From JAVXNW01 sp036645575 (GTDB taxonomy: Bacteria > Bacillota > Clostridia > Christensenellales > Aristaeellaceae): 12,901 nt of DNA. Both the position numbers and the translations under genes were made by a program. The notes below the pieces were generated by a model, which was not told the DNA's origin, made no database searches, and was given only the letters and a program-made list of their open reading frames with translations. Location of the stretch: contig JAVXNW010000074.1 in the NCBI GenBank assembly GCA_036645575.1, positions 1 to 12,901 of the forward strand, read 5' to 3'. This document shows positions 1 to 6,857 of this stretch, piece by piece; position 1 is the stretch's first letter; each line of letters begins with the position of its first letter.

Positions 1-60
1 GCTGGCATCCAAGGACCTTCCTTGGCGGGGTCCAGGGGCAGCGCCCCGGCCGCCGGAGGC
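1..60. repeat. GC-rich hairpin-bearing intergenic sequence, possible REP-like element
   Basis: This stretch carries a perfect 7-bp hairpin (arms 9-15 and 19-25, CCAAGGA/TCCTTGG with a 3-base loop). Further palindromic GC blocks follow, such as GGGGCAGCGCCCC around 37-49. On the minus strand it lies downstream of the fusion gene. No T-run follows the hairpin, so it is not a typical intrinsic terminator. Similar glycine-proline-like GC-rich intergenic repeats occur in GC-rich Clostridia from memory, but copy number cannot be judged from one window. Confidence 0.35.
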
Positions 61-138
61 CCCCGTCCGCCTCCCTTATTATACTTCCCGCCTCCCGGTT
101 CCCCCCGCCTCCTCCTCGCCTCCTCGCCTCTCCCCCGC
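61..138. other. Polypyrimidine/polypurine tract after the fusion gene
   Basis: The plus strand here is almost only C and T, with repeated CGCCTCCT-type units. The minus strand is therefore a run of G-rich blocks (GGGGG, GGAGG, GGCGGG) in the 3' untranslated region of the isomerase/acyl-CoA synthetase mRNA. A lone AT-rich island (about 76-87) contains TATAAT on the minus strand, but there is no matching -35 box. The tract could form a G-quadruplex in the RNA. That is inference from base composition only. Confidence 0.4.
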
Positions 139-2655
139 CTATGCCGTCTCGATGTGGCTGTCGGCTTGGAGGCTTAGTTTTTCGATGGCATCTTCGCGCA
201 TTTTATATTTAAGGATTTTGCCAGCCGCGTTCATCGGAAAGCCATCTACGAAGTCAAAGTACTTAGGGCACTTGTGTTTGGCCATATGGCTCACGCAGAA
301 CGCGCGCAGTTCCTCGGGCGTCGGGCATGCGCCCGCTTTGAGGACGATGCAGGCCATGATCTCCTCGCCGTACTGCTTGTCGGGCACGCCGATCACCTGC
401 ACATCCTTGACGGACGGATGCGTATAGAGAAACTCCTCGATCTCCTTGGGATAGATGTTCTCGCCGCCGCGAATGATCATGTCCTTAATGCGGCCGGTGA
501 TCTTGTAATTGCCCTCGCGCGTGCGGCGCGCAAGGTCGCCGGTATGCAGCCATCCCTCTTCATCGATCACGGCGGAAGTCGCCTCGGGCATCTTGTAATA
601 GCCCTTCATGATGTTGTAGCCGCGCGCGACAAACTCGCCGTCTGTCTCATCGGGCAAATCCTGATAGGTCTCAGGATCGACCACCTTGCAGGTGACGCCG
701 AACATCGCGCTGCCCACGGTTGCGACGCGCGTGTCGATGGAGTCGGTGGTCTTGGACATCGTGCAGCCGGGCGACGCCTCGGTCTGGCCGTAGGTTATGC
801 AGATTTCCGGCATGTGCATCTTGGTCACGACGTCCTGCATCACCTTGACCGGGCAAGGACTGCCCGCCATAATGCCGGTGCGCATGTGGCTAAAGTCGGT
901 CGTCGCAAAATTTTTATGTTCGAGCATGGCGATAAACATCGTCGGCACGCCGTGAAACGCGGTGATCTGTTCCCGGTTCACGCACTCGAGCGCCACGCGC
1001 GGCGAGAAATACGGGATCGGGCACATGGTGACGCCGTGCGTCATGGACGCGGTCATCGCAAGCACCATGCCAAAGCAGTGGAACATCGGCACCTGAATCA
1101 TCATGCGGTCGGCGGTGGACAGGTCCATGCAGTCGCCGATCGCCTTGCCATTGTTGACGACGTTAAAGTGGGTCAGCATGACGCCCTTGGGAAAGCCGGT
1201 GGTGCCGGACGTGTACTGCATGTTGCACACGTCGCTTGGCTTTACGCGCGCGGCGCGCGCAATGACCGCGTCAAGCGGCACTTCCTCGGCGAGATCCAGC
1301 GCGTCCTCCCACGTATAGCAGCCCGGCAGCGCGCCATCCACCGTCACCACATTGCGCAGCTTGGGCAGGCGCTTGCTCGAGAGCTTGCCCGGCTCGCACG
1401 CCTCAAGCTCGGGGCACAGTTCTGAAATGATCTTTTGGTAATTGGCATCCTTGTACCCGTCGATCATCACGAGCGTGTGCGTGTCGGACTGGCGCAGGAG
1501 GTATTCCGCCTCGTGGATCTTGTAGGCGGTATTGACGGTCACCAGCACCGCGCCAATCTTGACTGTCGCCCAGAACGTGATGTACCACTGCGGCACATTG
1601 GTCGCCCAGATCGCCACATGATCGCCCGCGCCCACGCCCATCGCGATCAGCGCGCGCGCGAATGTGTCCACGTCGTCGCGGAACTGCGCGTAGGTGCGCG
1701 TGTAGTAGTGCGTCGTGTAGCGGAACGCGTCCTGATCGGGGAACTCCTTGACCATCCGGTCGAGCACTTCCGAAAAGGTCATGTCGATCAGCGTCTCTTT
1801 TTTCCACACATAGTGCCCGGCGTGGCGGTTGTCGCGCTGCAGGAGATGGCGATCGATGTAGTTCTGCATGTAGTTGGCAAACTGCGGAAACACAATGCCG
1901 GGATCGGTCAGGTCGCGCGCCCAGCGCTTGACCCACTCGAGCGACACATAGCCGTCGTAGCCCGCCTCGGTCACCGCGTCCAGCATTTCGGTGATCGGCA
2001 GATCGCCATCGCCCAGCATGCGATAGCTCACGCGCCCGTCCTCGATCACCGAATCCTTGACGTGCATGTATTTGATGTAACTGCCCAGATGCTCAACCGT
2101 CTGCTTGGGCGTCTCGCCAAAGAAGCGGTACGGGTGATGCACATCCCATAGCGCCGCAATCGCGGGATGATCCACGCTGTCCAGCAATTTGCGCAGCCGC
2201 GCAGTGTCCGCATATACGCCGTTTGTCTCGACCAGCAGCGTGACCGCCGTGCCTTCGACCTCCTTGGCCAGCTCCCGCAGCATTTCCGCAATGTACGCGT
2301 CGTCCACATCGCCCGTCACCTGCGGCTCGCGGTCGGCCAGAATGCGGATGTAGGGCGTGTGCAGCTTGTCGGCCAGGCGAATGTAGCGTCGAATTTCGGC
2401 AATGGTCTCCTCACGCTTGTCGGCAAACTTGAGCGCGCAGCCCGAGGACAGGCACGGGATCTCAAGGCGGAGCTTGCAAAGTTTCGCAATGGTCTTTTCA
2501 ATTTGGAGCTGGGTAAAGGGCGCGGCGTTGTAGGCGTACAGGTCTTGCCCCATGCCGCGCACTTCAATGCCGTCAAAGTGAAAGTCCTTTGCCATCGAGT
2601 AAATATCCACCCACCCAAATTCCGGGCAGCCCAGCGTGGAAAACGCGATCTTCAT
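139..2655 (-). CDS. Fusion: xylose-isomerase-like TIM barrel + AMP-dependent acyl-CoA synthetase
   Basis: Two enzymes lie in one 838-aa reading frame. Residues 1 to ~275 form a sugar phosphate isomerase/epimerase-type TIM barrel. Its likely metal ligands are E143 (LLVETN), D171 (WDVHH), H198 (MHVKD) and E240 (VSLEW). Residues ~285-838 form a full adenylate-forming acyl-CoA synthetase, with the P-loop YTSGTTGFPKG at 481-491, YGQTE at 622-626, HTGD at 704-707, GRIKD at 721-725 and the acyl-adenylation lysine K813 in NAAGK. The second half activates a carboxylic acid to its CoA thioester with ATP; FadD-like fatty or aryl acids are usual substrates for this family. Both active sites look intact, and no stop or frameshift separates them. 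The ATG at 2655 has a GAGGAG ribosome site 9 nt upstream. No signal peptide is visible, so it is probably cytosolic. Expression is controlled by the T-box leader directly upstream. The substrate is unknown. The fusion is unusual, because each half is normally a stand-alone protein. Confidence 0.9.
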   Translation of the reverse strand: MKIAFSTLGCPEFGWVDIYSMAKDFHFDGIEVRGMGQDLYAYNAAPFTQLQIEKTIAKLCKLRLEIPCLSSGCALKFADKREETIAEIRRYIRLADKLHTPYIRILADREPQVTGDVDDAYIAEMLRELAKEVEGTAVTLLVETNGVYADTARLRKLLDSVDHPAIAALWDVHHPYRFFGETPKQTVEHLGSYIKYMHVKDSVIEDGRVSYRMLGDGDLPITEMLDAVTEAGYDGYVSLEWVKRWARDLTDPGIVFPQFANYMQNYIDRHLLQRDNRHAGHYVWKKETLIDMTFSEVLDRMVKEFPDQDAFRYTTHYYTRTYAQFRDDVDTFARALIAMGVGAGDHVAIWATNVPQWYITFWATVKIGAVLVTVNTAYKIHEAEYLLRQSDTHTLVMIDGYKDANYQKIISELCPELEACEPGKLSSKRLPKLRNVVTVDGALPGCYTWEDALDLAEEVPLDAVIARAARVKPSDVCNMQYTSGTTGFPKGVMLTHFNVVNNGKAIGDCMDLSTADRMMIQVPMFHCFGMVLAMTASMTHGVTMCPIPYFSPRVALECVNREQITAFHGVPTMFIAMLEHKNFATTDFSHMRTGIMAGSPCPVKVMQDVVTKMHMPEICITYGQTEASPGCTMSKTTDSIDTRVATVGSAMFGVTCKVVDPETYQDLPDETDGEFVARGYNIMKGYYKMPEATSAVIDEEGWLHTGDLARRTREGNYKITGRIKDMIIRGGENIYPKEIEEFLYTHPSVKDVQVIGVPDKQYGEEIMACIVLKAGACPTPEELRAFCVSHMAKHKCPKYFDFVDGFPMNAAGKILKYKMREDAIEKLSLQADSHIETA

Positions 2656-2713
2656 GATGTATCACTCCTCGCTTTTTATCTCAAGCCCCCGGAATAAATG
2701 GCGGCGCGGGATC

Positions 2714-2748
2714 AAAAAAGCTCCGCCTTTCATTCCTGAAAGACGGAG
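2714..2748 (-). terminator. T-box-controlled intrinsic terminator
   Basis: The 11-bp stem CTCCGTCTTTC (2748-2738) / GAAAGGCGGAG (2731-2721) has a 6-nt loop and one G-T pair, and is followed by C then six T (2719-2714). Its 5' arm shares CCGTCTTTC with the antiterminator, so the two structures exclude each other. It decides whether transcription reaches the fusion gene. Confidence 0.92.
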
Positions 2749-3003
2749 GCTTGAACATCCGCGGTACCACTTTCCTTGCCGCACAGGGCGGCCACTCTGC
2801 CGCAGCCAAGGAAAGCAAATTGCCCGCCCTGAGTGCGCGTCCCGATAACGGAGGAATCCGCTCAAACCTACTCGCCTGCGCTTTCGGCCGATCGCTCGCG
2901 GGCCAGCAAACCATCGATTCCCTGCCGCCTCCCAGCAATGGCGGCTCTCTGTGAGGGCATCTGTGACGGCTCTACTCCCGGTCAACACGCTAGTATGTGA
3001 TTT
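2714..3003 (-). promoter_or_regulatory. T-box riboswitch leader
   Basis: The conserved T-box GUGGUACCGCGG is at 2770-2759. The Stem I features are the AGAGAG bulge (2950-2945) with helix CCGCC/GGCGG above it, the lower helix AGCCGUC (2971-2965)/GAUGGUU (2915-2909), and the AGUA loop-E strand (2976-2973). The specifier loop's 3' strand is 2908-2903 (UGCUGG), closed by CGGG (2980-2977)/CCCG (2902-2899). The Stem III-type CCGUUAUCGGG is near 2851-2841. The antiterminator is GAAAG (2774-2770), then the 7-nt bulge UGGUACC, GCGG (2762-2759), CCGU (2746-2743) and CUUUC (2742-2738). T-boxes sense uncharged tRNA and permit read-through when the cognate amino acid is scarce. The bulge UGGU pairs with a tRNA 3' end ACCA, so the discriminator is A. 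That fits Leu (CUG) or Ala (GCU) in the loop and argues against Trp or Cys. It controls the fusion gene 59 nt downstream. Confidence 0.93.
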
Positions 3004-3009
3004 GAGTAG

Positions 3010-3038
3010 ATTCTACTCGGCTGCGCCCCACAAATCAA
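3010..3038 (-). promoter_or_regulatory. Sigma-A-type promoter for the T-box/fusion transcript
   Basis: A -35 box TTGATT (3038-3033), a 17-bp spacer and a -10 box TAGAAT (3015-3010) sit just upstream of Stem I. The expected start is near 3003, which gives a leader of about 290 nt, normal for T-boxes. It is read from sequence only. Confidence 0.75.
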
Positions 3039-3065
3039 CGAAGAATAGGTTAAATGAATTTTCGC

Positions 3066-3170
3066 GCGAACCGGCTAAGCCGCCCCCCGCGCAAAATGAG
3101 CGACCTAGGCGCGAACCCGCCGCGCGGACGGCCAAGCCGCTCCCGCGCAAAATGAGCGGCGCGCAAAATG
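3066..3170. repeat. Hairpin-forming intergenic repeat, two copies plus a fragment
   Basis: Two imperfect copies of a ~36-bp unit (about 3066-3102 and 3123-3158) end in the identical 17-mer CCCGCGCAAAATGAGCG (3086-3102 and 3142-3158). A third fragment, CGCGCAAAATG, ends at 3170. Each copy contains a small inverted repeat (CGGCTAAGCCG or CGGCCAAGCCG), and the second is further framed by CGCGGA/TCCCGCG complements. They fill the gap between the exported-protein gene and the T-box promoter. There is no T-run, so they are not classical terminators. Confidence 0.6.
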
Positions 3171-3202
3171 CCGCGCATGGTTTCGATAGGCGATCACGCG
3201 CC

Positions 3203-4168
3203 TTATTCAGGCGACGCCTTGTCGCATAGCGCGATGTAGCCCAGTTGCGGCAGGGCGATTTCTTGGCGATCGGGGAACGCCTTGACGGGACACGCGCGGA
3301 TTTTGCCGTCCTCGCGACCCAGCAGCAGCGCGCTCACGGCGGGCGCGGCGTCAAAGAGCGCGAGGGTGAACCCGTCTATGTTGTAGGGCACATGAAGGTC
3401 GGGCCAAGCGGGCATCTCGGGCAGCGTCTCAAAGACGAGCGCCTTAGTTACATCCTTGGCGGACTTGCGGTTGGTCACGTCCAGCGGGTAAAACGCGGTC
3501 ACCCGCAGTCCGCTCTCCTCCGCAAAGTCCTCGAGCGCGGCGCGCGCCGCAGCGCATTGCTCGCCGTCTTGGCGCAGCACGCATTGGGCAAACCAGCGCA
3601 TCCGCGACCGGCCGGCATCGCGCAGCACAAGGCGCACGCCGTCATCGGCTTGAACCGCGTGGCAGCGCGCGTATAGCTTGTCCGCAAGCGCGACCTGCGC
3701 TTTTGTCACCGGCGCTCCGGCAGTGGCCAGATAGGCGACCCGCTCGATGTAGATGGACTTTCGCCCCTCCCAGTAGCGCACCTCGCTTCGGTTCAGCGCG
3801 TCAAGCGCGGCGTCAATCTGCGAAGAAGTAACCGCGCCCAGCGCATAGTCGAGCGCCGCGTCCTCGTAAAGAATTGGCACATCGAGGTAAAACACGTTGG
3901 CGGACTCGACAAATGTGCCTTGCAGATTGCGGACAAAATGCTTGACCTCAAGCGTGAGCGGCGCAAGGCGCGCCGATTCGAAGGTGTCGTCCGGAAACCA
4001 ATAGCGCACGCGCTCCTCGCCCACATCGACCTTTGCGGGTTCCGGGACAAGGATCGGCGCAAATACGTCGTATGCCGCACGCGGAACGCTCAGCGTAAAC
4101 TCGGCCAGCGCGCAGCGCGCGCCCAGTAGCGCCAGCAAAAGCGCCGCACAAAAGCCATATTTTTTCGT
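3203..4168 (-). CDS. Exported protein of unknown function, apparent ACG start
   Basis: The frame encodes a signal peptide starting (start)KKYGFCAALLLALLG and ending ALA|E, then a ~300-aa mature domain that I do not recognise. It is mixed alpha/beta in appearance, with several cysteines and no transmembrane segment after the signal. A strong ribosome site GGGGGAGG stands 7 nt before the ACG codon at 4168-4166, exactly where ATG would be expected for a KKYGF signal peptide. No ATG, GTG or TTG lies in frame nearby. The next upstream in-frame start is TTG at 4267, which would add 33 aa without a signal-peptide character, lacks a good ribosome site and lies on the far side of an intrinsic terminator. 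Either ACG is used inefficiently or the gene has lost its start codon. The rest of the frame is open. Neighbours suggest a link to the transport operon upstream, but the terminator separates them. Confidence 0.65.
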   Translation of the reverse strand, partial: TKKYGFCAALLLALLGARCALAEFTLSVPRAAYDVFAPILVPEPAKVDVGEERVRYWFPDDTFESARLAPLTLEVKHFVRNLQGTFVESANVFYLDVPILYEDAALDYALGAVTSSQIDAALDALNRSEVRYWEGRKSIYIERVAYLATAGAPVTKAQVALADKLYARCHAVQADDGVRLVLRDAGRSRMRWFAQCVLRQDGEQCAAARAALEDFAEESGLRVTAFYPLDVTNRKSAKDVTKALVFETLPEMPAWPDLHVPYNIDGFTLALFDAAPAVSALLLGREDGKIRACPVKAFPDRQEIALPQLGYIALCDKASPE

Positions 4169-4191
4169 AAGCTCGCCTCCCCCAGCCGGAT

Positions 4192-4232
4192 AAAAAGGCG
4201 GCGGCTTGTGCGCATGACGCGCAAAGCCGCCG
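4192..4232 (-). terminator. Intrinsic terminator of the transport/hydrolase operon
   Basis: A 9-bp stem CGGCGGCTT/AAGCCGCCG (4232-4224 with 4207-4199) is topped by GCGC/GCGC and a 5-nt loop, and is followed by CC and five T (4196-4192) on the minus strand. It lies 39 nt after the amidohydrolase stop codon and just before the ribosome site of the exported-protein gene. Confidence 0.88.
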
Positions 4233-4270
4233 TAACGCGAAAGGATCGCCCGCGTGGCGGGGATCAAGCG

Positions 4271-5386
4271 TCAGTTCAGGTAGTCCTGATAGTGCCCGGA
4301 AAGCACCTGATCGTAGGTGGGCAGATTGCCCAGCGTGATCGGCTTTCCGCTCAGGTCGCTGTAGGCGGTCAGGTAGGACTGCACGGCCTGCACATGGCGA
4401 CCGACGCGCTCCTCGATGGGGTGCCCGTTTTCGTCATACGGCACGTAGAGAAAGCCCAGCTTCTGTGCCTTGACGTAGAACTTGTCGATGCCGGTCAGCG
4501 CGAGGGCCTCGTCGGTTCGGCCGCGAAGTCTCCCCTGAGACGCGTTGGCGGCCTCCATGAGCAGCGGGATCGTGTCGGTGTAGTCGCCCAACTCGCGGTG
4601 CGTGAGTCCGTGCAAATTGGTCGGCGACGGCTCAAGCGACATCGAAATGCCCATCATGTCCAAGTCGAACATGCCAAACGAGGCGACATCCATGGCCTTT
4701 TCGTGGGCGACGGTCGCGTTGATGACCGGGTACTCGGGCGACGCCTCGTGTAAGTCGAACGTCACGTCGATCTTTTCTTGGTTGATCAACTGCACGATGC
4801 CGTAGCACACCTTCTCGGTGAAGGTGCCGTCCGGGCGACCGGGATAGCCGCGGTTCAGGTTGCGCGTCTCGCTGCCGGAGAGCTGCTGGCCGCTGGCGGC
4901 GTGAATGTACACGTCGGGGTCGGGCCATTGATCGACCGGATTGGTGGCGCGAGAGCCGTAGCGGAACTTGCGCTCGCCGCTTTTGGAGGTAAAGTGCAGA
5001 TAGAGCGGCGAAGCCTCCTGCGGGTCATCGTGGGTAAAGGCCGAGTTGTTGGAGCGCGGGATCACGTAGAGCGTGCCCGCTTCGGGCGTGCAATTCTCGA
5101 CGAGCAGCACGGCGGATAGATAGCCCGCCGGCTCGTTTGCGTGGGTTCCGCCCAGCACCAAGGCGCTTGCGCCGGGCTGCGCGCCGCGCAGCACGTAGAT
5201 GTCGGTGTCGCCGCGCGTGCCGGCCAGATCAGGAAAGTATTCGCTGAGTTTCTTGACCTCGGTCACGCCGGGTCCGGGAATAATGACGTCCGGCGCGCGC
5301 AGCGACAGGAATGTCATGCCGCTCAGCACGCAGATTACGGCCGCCGCCACCAATAGGATGGAAGCGGAAATCACCTGTTTTTTCAA
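4271..5386 (-). CDS. Membrane-anchored AstE/aspartoacylase-family zinc hydrolase (M14-like)
   Basis: Residues 1-30 form an N-terminal anchor or uncleaved signal (ISASILLVAAAVICVLSG), so the 340-aa domain should face outside. Zinc-ligand candidates are H82 and E85 in GGTHANEPAG (HxxE) and H213 in FDLHEASP. RNLNR at 175-179 resembles the substrate-binding NxxR element, and E278 in LLMEAA is the likely general base. The family (succinylglutamate desuccinylase/aspartoacylase, relatives of M14 carboxypeptidases) hydrolyses amide bonds of N-acyl amino acids or peptides; the substrate here is unknown. The start is TTG at 5386, with AGGAGG 8 nt upstream. The AGGAGG lies right after the stop of the 49-aa gene (13-nt gap), so the two are probably translationally coupled. 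It is the last gene before an intrinsic terminator. Operon context suggests it processes the substrate or product of the adjacent transporter. A peptidase role is an alternative. Confidence 0.85.
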   Translation of the reverse strand: MKKQVISASILLVAAAVICVLSGMTFLSLRAPDVIIPGPGVTEVKKLSEYFPDLAGTRGDTDIYVLRGAQPGASALVLGGTHANEPAGYLSAVLLVENCTPEAGTLYVIPRSNNSAFTHDDPQEASPLYLHFTSKSGERKFRYGSRATNPVDQWPDPDVYIHAASGQQLSGSETRNLNRGYPGRPDGTFTEKVCYGIVQLINQEKIDVTFDLHEASPEYPVINATVAHEKAMDVASFGMFDLDMMGISMSLEPSPTNLHGLTHRELGDYTDTIPLLMEAANASQGRLRGRTDEALALTGIDKFYVKAQKLGFLYVPYDENGHPIEERVGRHVQAVQSYLTAYSDLSGKPITLGNLPTYDQVLSGHYQDYLN

Positions 5387-5399
5387 TGCGCTTCCCTCC

Positions 5400-5549
5400 T
5401 CACTTGATCAGAAGCAGCCTAAGCACCAACGGCACAATGACCATTACGGCGTTCAGCTGATTCATGATCTTCTTTTCGGTAAACATATTCCAGACGACAA
5501 ACACCAGCACGATCGCGATCAGCGCCAGATAAATGTAGGTTGTGATCAT
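5400..5549 (-). CDS. Small two-helix membrane protein (49 aa)
   Basis: A short reading frame starts at ATG 5549 with GGAGG 7-8 nt upstream and ends in TGA at 5402-5400. It has two hydrophobic helices, about residues 5-22 (YIYLALIAIVLVFVVWNMF) and 33-48 (NAVMVIVPLVLRLLLI), joined by a short charged turn (TEKKIMNQL). It sits 12 nt after the permease stop and 13 nt before the hydrolase start. That strongly supports a real, co-translated gene. TRAP systems have a small membrane subunit (DctQ), usually with four helices and ~160 aa. This protein may play a similar accessory role, but it is far shorter and no homology is claimed. Confidence 0.8.
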   Translation of the reverse strand: MITTYIYLALIAIVLVFVVWNMFTEKKIMNQLNAVMVIVPLVLRLLLIK

Positions 5550-5561
5550 TCGTATGCCTCC

Positions 5562-6836
5562 TTATAAGCCGAAGATCGCGCCGATTTGATTGGAGAAGAC
5601 GATGAAAAGCAGCGCATAGACGATCAGGATGAGCGCGGGGATGATGCACCGTTTGAGCACCAATAGGTAATTGGGCTCGCCCACCACCTGTGCCGCGAAT
5701 AGCCCGGCCAGCGCGGTCGGGGGCATCATGTCGCCAAGGGACGCGATCAGGGAGATGGCGGCCGCGGTCACGATCTGATTGCCGGACAAAAGCGCGAGTA
5801 GGAAGGGAACGCCCAGCACGGAGGACGCGCCAAAAGAGGAGACCGCGCCAAAGAGCGGAATCGAGATGGCGAGCGCGACGTAGAGTAGGCGCGGGTCGAG
5901 GGATAGGCAGGTGGTCACGATCAAGCCGCGCACGCCGGTGAGCGTCATGATCTGAATGAACATGCCCACGCCCATCAGAATGCCCATGACGGGCAGGACG
6001 ATATTGACCGCGTTCTTGGCCGCCTTGATGGGGTTCATGCGCTTGCCGGTGAACTGGCCGACGACTGCGCCGATCAGGAAGATGAGCGGCGTGCCCAGAT
6101 CGGGCATGGCGGGAATCACCTTTTCGACCACCATCAGCCCCAGCACCAGAATGATGGGCAGGTAGATCTTAAAGCCGTATTTCTTGCCGATCTCGGTATT
6201 GAGCTTGGGGCGAATCGCCTCGATGTCCAGATGCCGCACGTACTTGTAGCCCAGCATCAGCACAAACAGGAAGGCGAGCGGGAAGGTCAGCAGCGCCAGC
6301 GGGCCCTCAAAGCCGACATAGGGCATGTCGATGCCGCCGCCAATGATCATGGCGGGGATGTTGGTCGGCGGCGCGATCATGCCGAGCAGCCCGCCCATGG
6401 CGATGATCGACGCGGTGGCGACCTTTGGAATGCCCATCATGATGAGCACAGGCGCCATAATGCTGCCCGCGGACAACACGGCGGCGGTCGAAGAGCCAGT
6501 CACCATGCCGGGGAACATAATGACCAGCATGATGAGGATCAGAAGCAGCGCGGGAACCTTGTAGAACTTTTGAATGATGAGCGCGCTGAGCGCCTCCAAG
6601 GCGCCAGATTCTTCGACCACCTTCATGAAGATCATGGCGGTGGCGATGACCAAAATGGTGTCCACGTAGGAGAAGGTGCCCTCCACCAGATGCCTGAGTG
6701 GAATGCCCTGCCCGCCCACCAGCGCGCCCACAATGGCGGATGCCATCATGGATACGCTGACCGGCAGTTTAACGGCGAAGCAACCGACGATAAAGGTTGC
6801 CAGCATGGCCAAAAAGACGATGACCTCTATGCTCAT
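5562..6836 (-). CDS. TRAP/DctM-like large permease (ion transporter superfamily)
   Basis: This is a 424-aa integral membrane protein with about 10-12 hydrophobic segments throughout. Counting from the GTG at 6848, it has the signatures of DctM-like permeases in both halves: GMVTGSSTAAVLSAGSIMAP (114-133) with GMIAPPTNIP (156-165), and SSFGASSVLGVP (337-348) with GDMMPPTALAG (372-382). The two PPT motifs mark re-entrant hairpins related by internal pseudo-symmetry. TRAP large subunits carry organic acids with sodium, fed by an extracytoplasmic binding protein. I chose ATG 6836 because the frame's upstream GTG (6848) has almost no spacing to a ribosome site; GGGAG lies only 3 nt before the ATG, so the start remains uncertain. 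It follows the DUF6305-like gene and precedes the 49-aa gene. No canonical DctQ or DctP is present in the window. The substrate is unknown; an N-acyl amino acid or dicarboxylate is a guess from the neighbouring hydrolase. Confidence 0.85.
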   Translation of the reverse strand: MSIEVIVFLAMLATFIVGCFAVKLPVSVSMMASAIVGALVGGQGIPLRHLVEGTFSYVDTILVIATAMIFMKVVEESGALEALSALIIQKFYKVPALLLILIMLVIMFPGMVTGSSTAAVLSAGSIMAPVLIMMGIPKVATASIIAMGGLLGMIAPPTNIPAMIIGGGIDMPYVGFEGPLALLTFPLAFLFVLMLGYKYVRHLDIEAIRPKLNTEIGKKYGFKIYLPIILVLGLMVVEKVIPAMPDLGTPLIFLIGAVVGQFTGKRMNPIKAAKNAVNIVLPVMGILMGVGMFIQIMTLTGVRGLIVTTCLSLDPRLLYVALAISIPLFGAVSSFGASSVLGVPFLLALLSGNQIVTAAAISLIASLGDMMPPTALAGLFAAQVVGEPNYLLVLKRCIIPALILIVYALLFIVFSNQIGAIFGL

Positions 6837-6857
6837 GTACTCCCTCACACTCCCATC

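Noticed and set aside
76..87. Promoter with perfect TATAAT on the minus strand
   Set aside because: No -35 box lies at suitable distance and no gene follows in the window. It is probably chance in an AT island.
274..1425. 383-aa plus-strand open frame opposite the fusion gene
   Set aside because: It is antisense to well-conserved acyl-CoA synthetase motifs, is His/Arg-rich as expected of high-GC shadow frames, and has no ribosome site.
2662..2988. Minus-strand frames (108 and 85 aa) between the fusion gene and 2988
   Set aside because: They lie inside the T-box leader, whose RNA structure fully explains the sequence.
4169..4267. TTG 4267 as the start of the exported-protein gene
   Set aside because: It would put 33 residues ahead of the signal peptide, lacks a ribosome site and requires reading through an intrinsic terminator hairpin.
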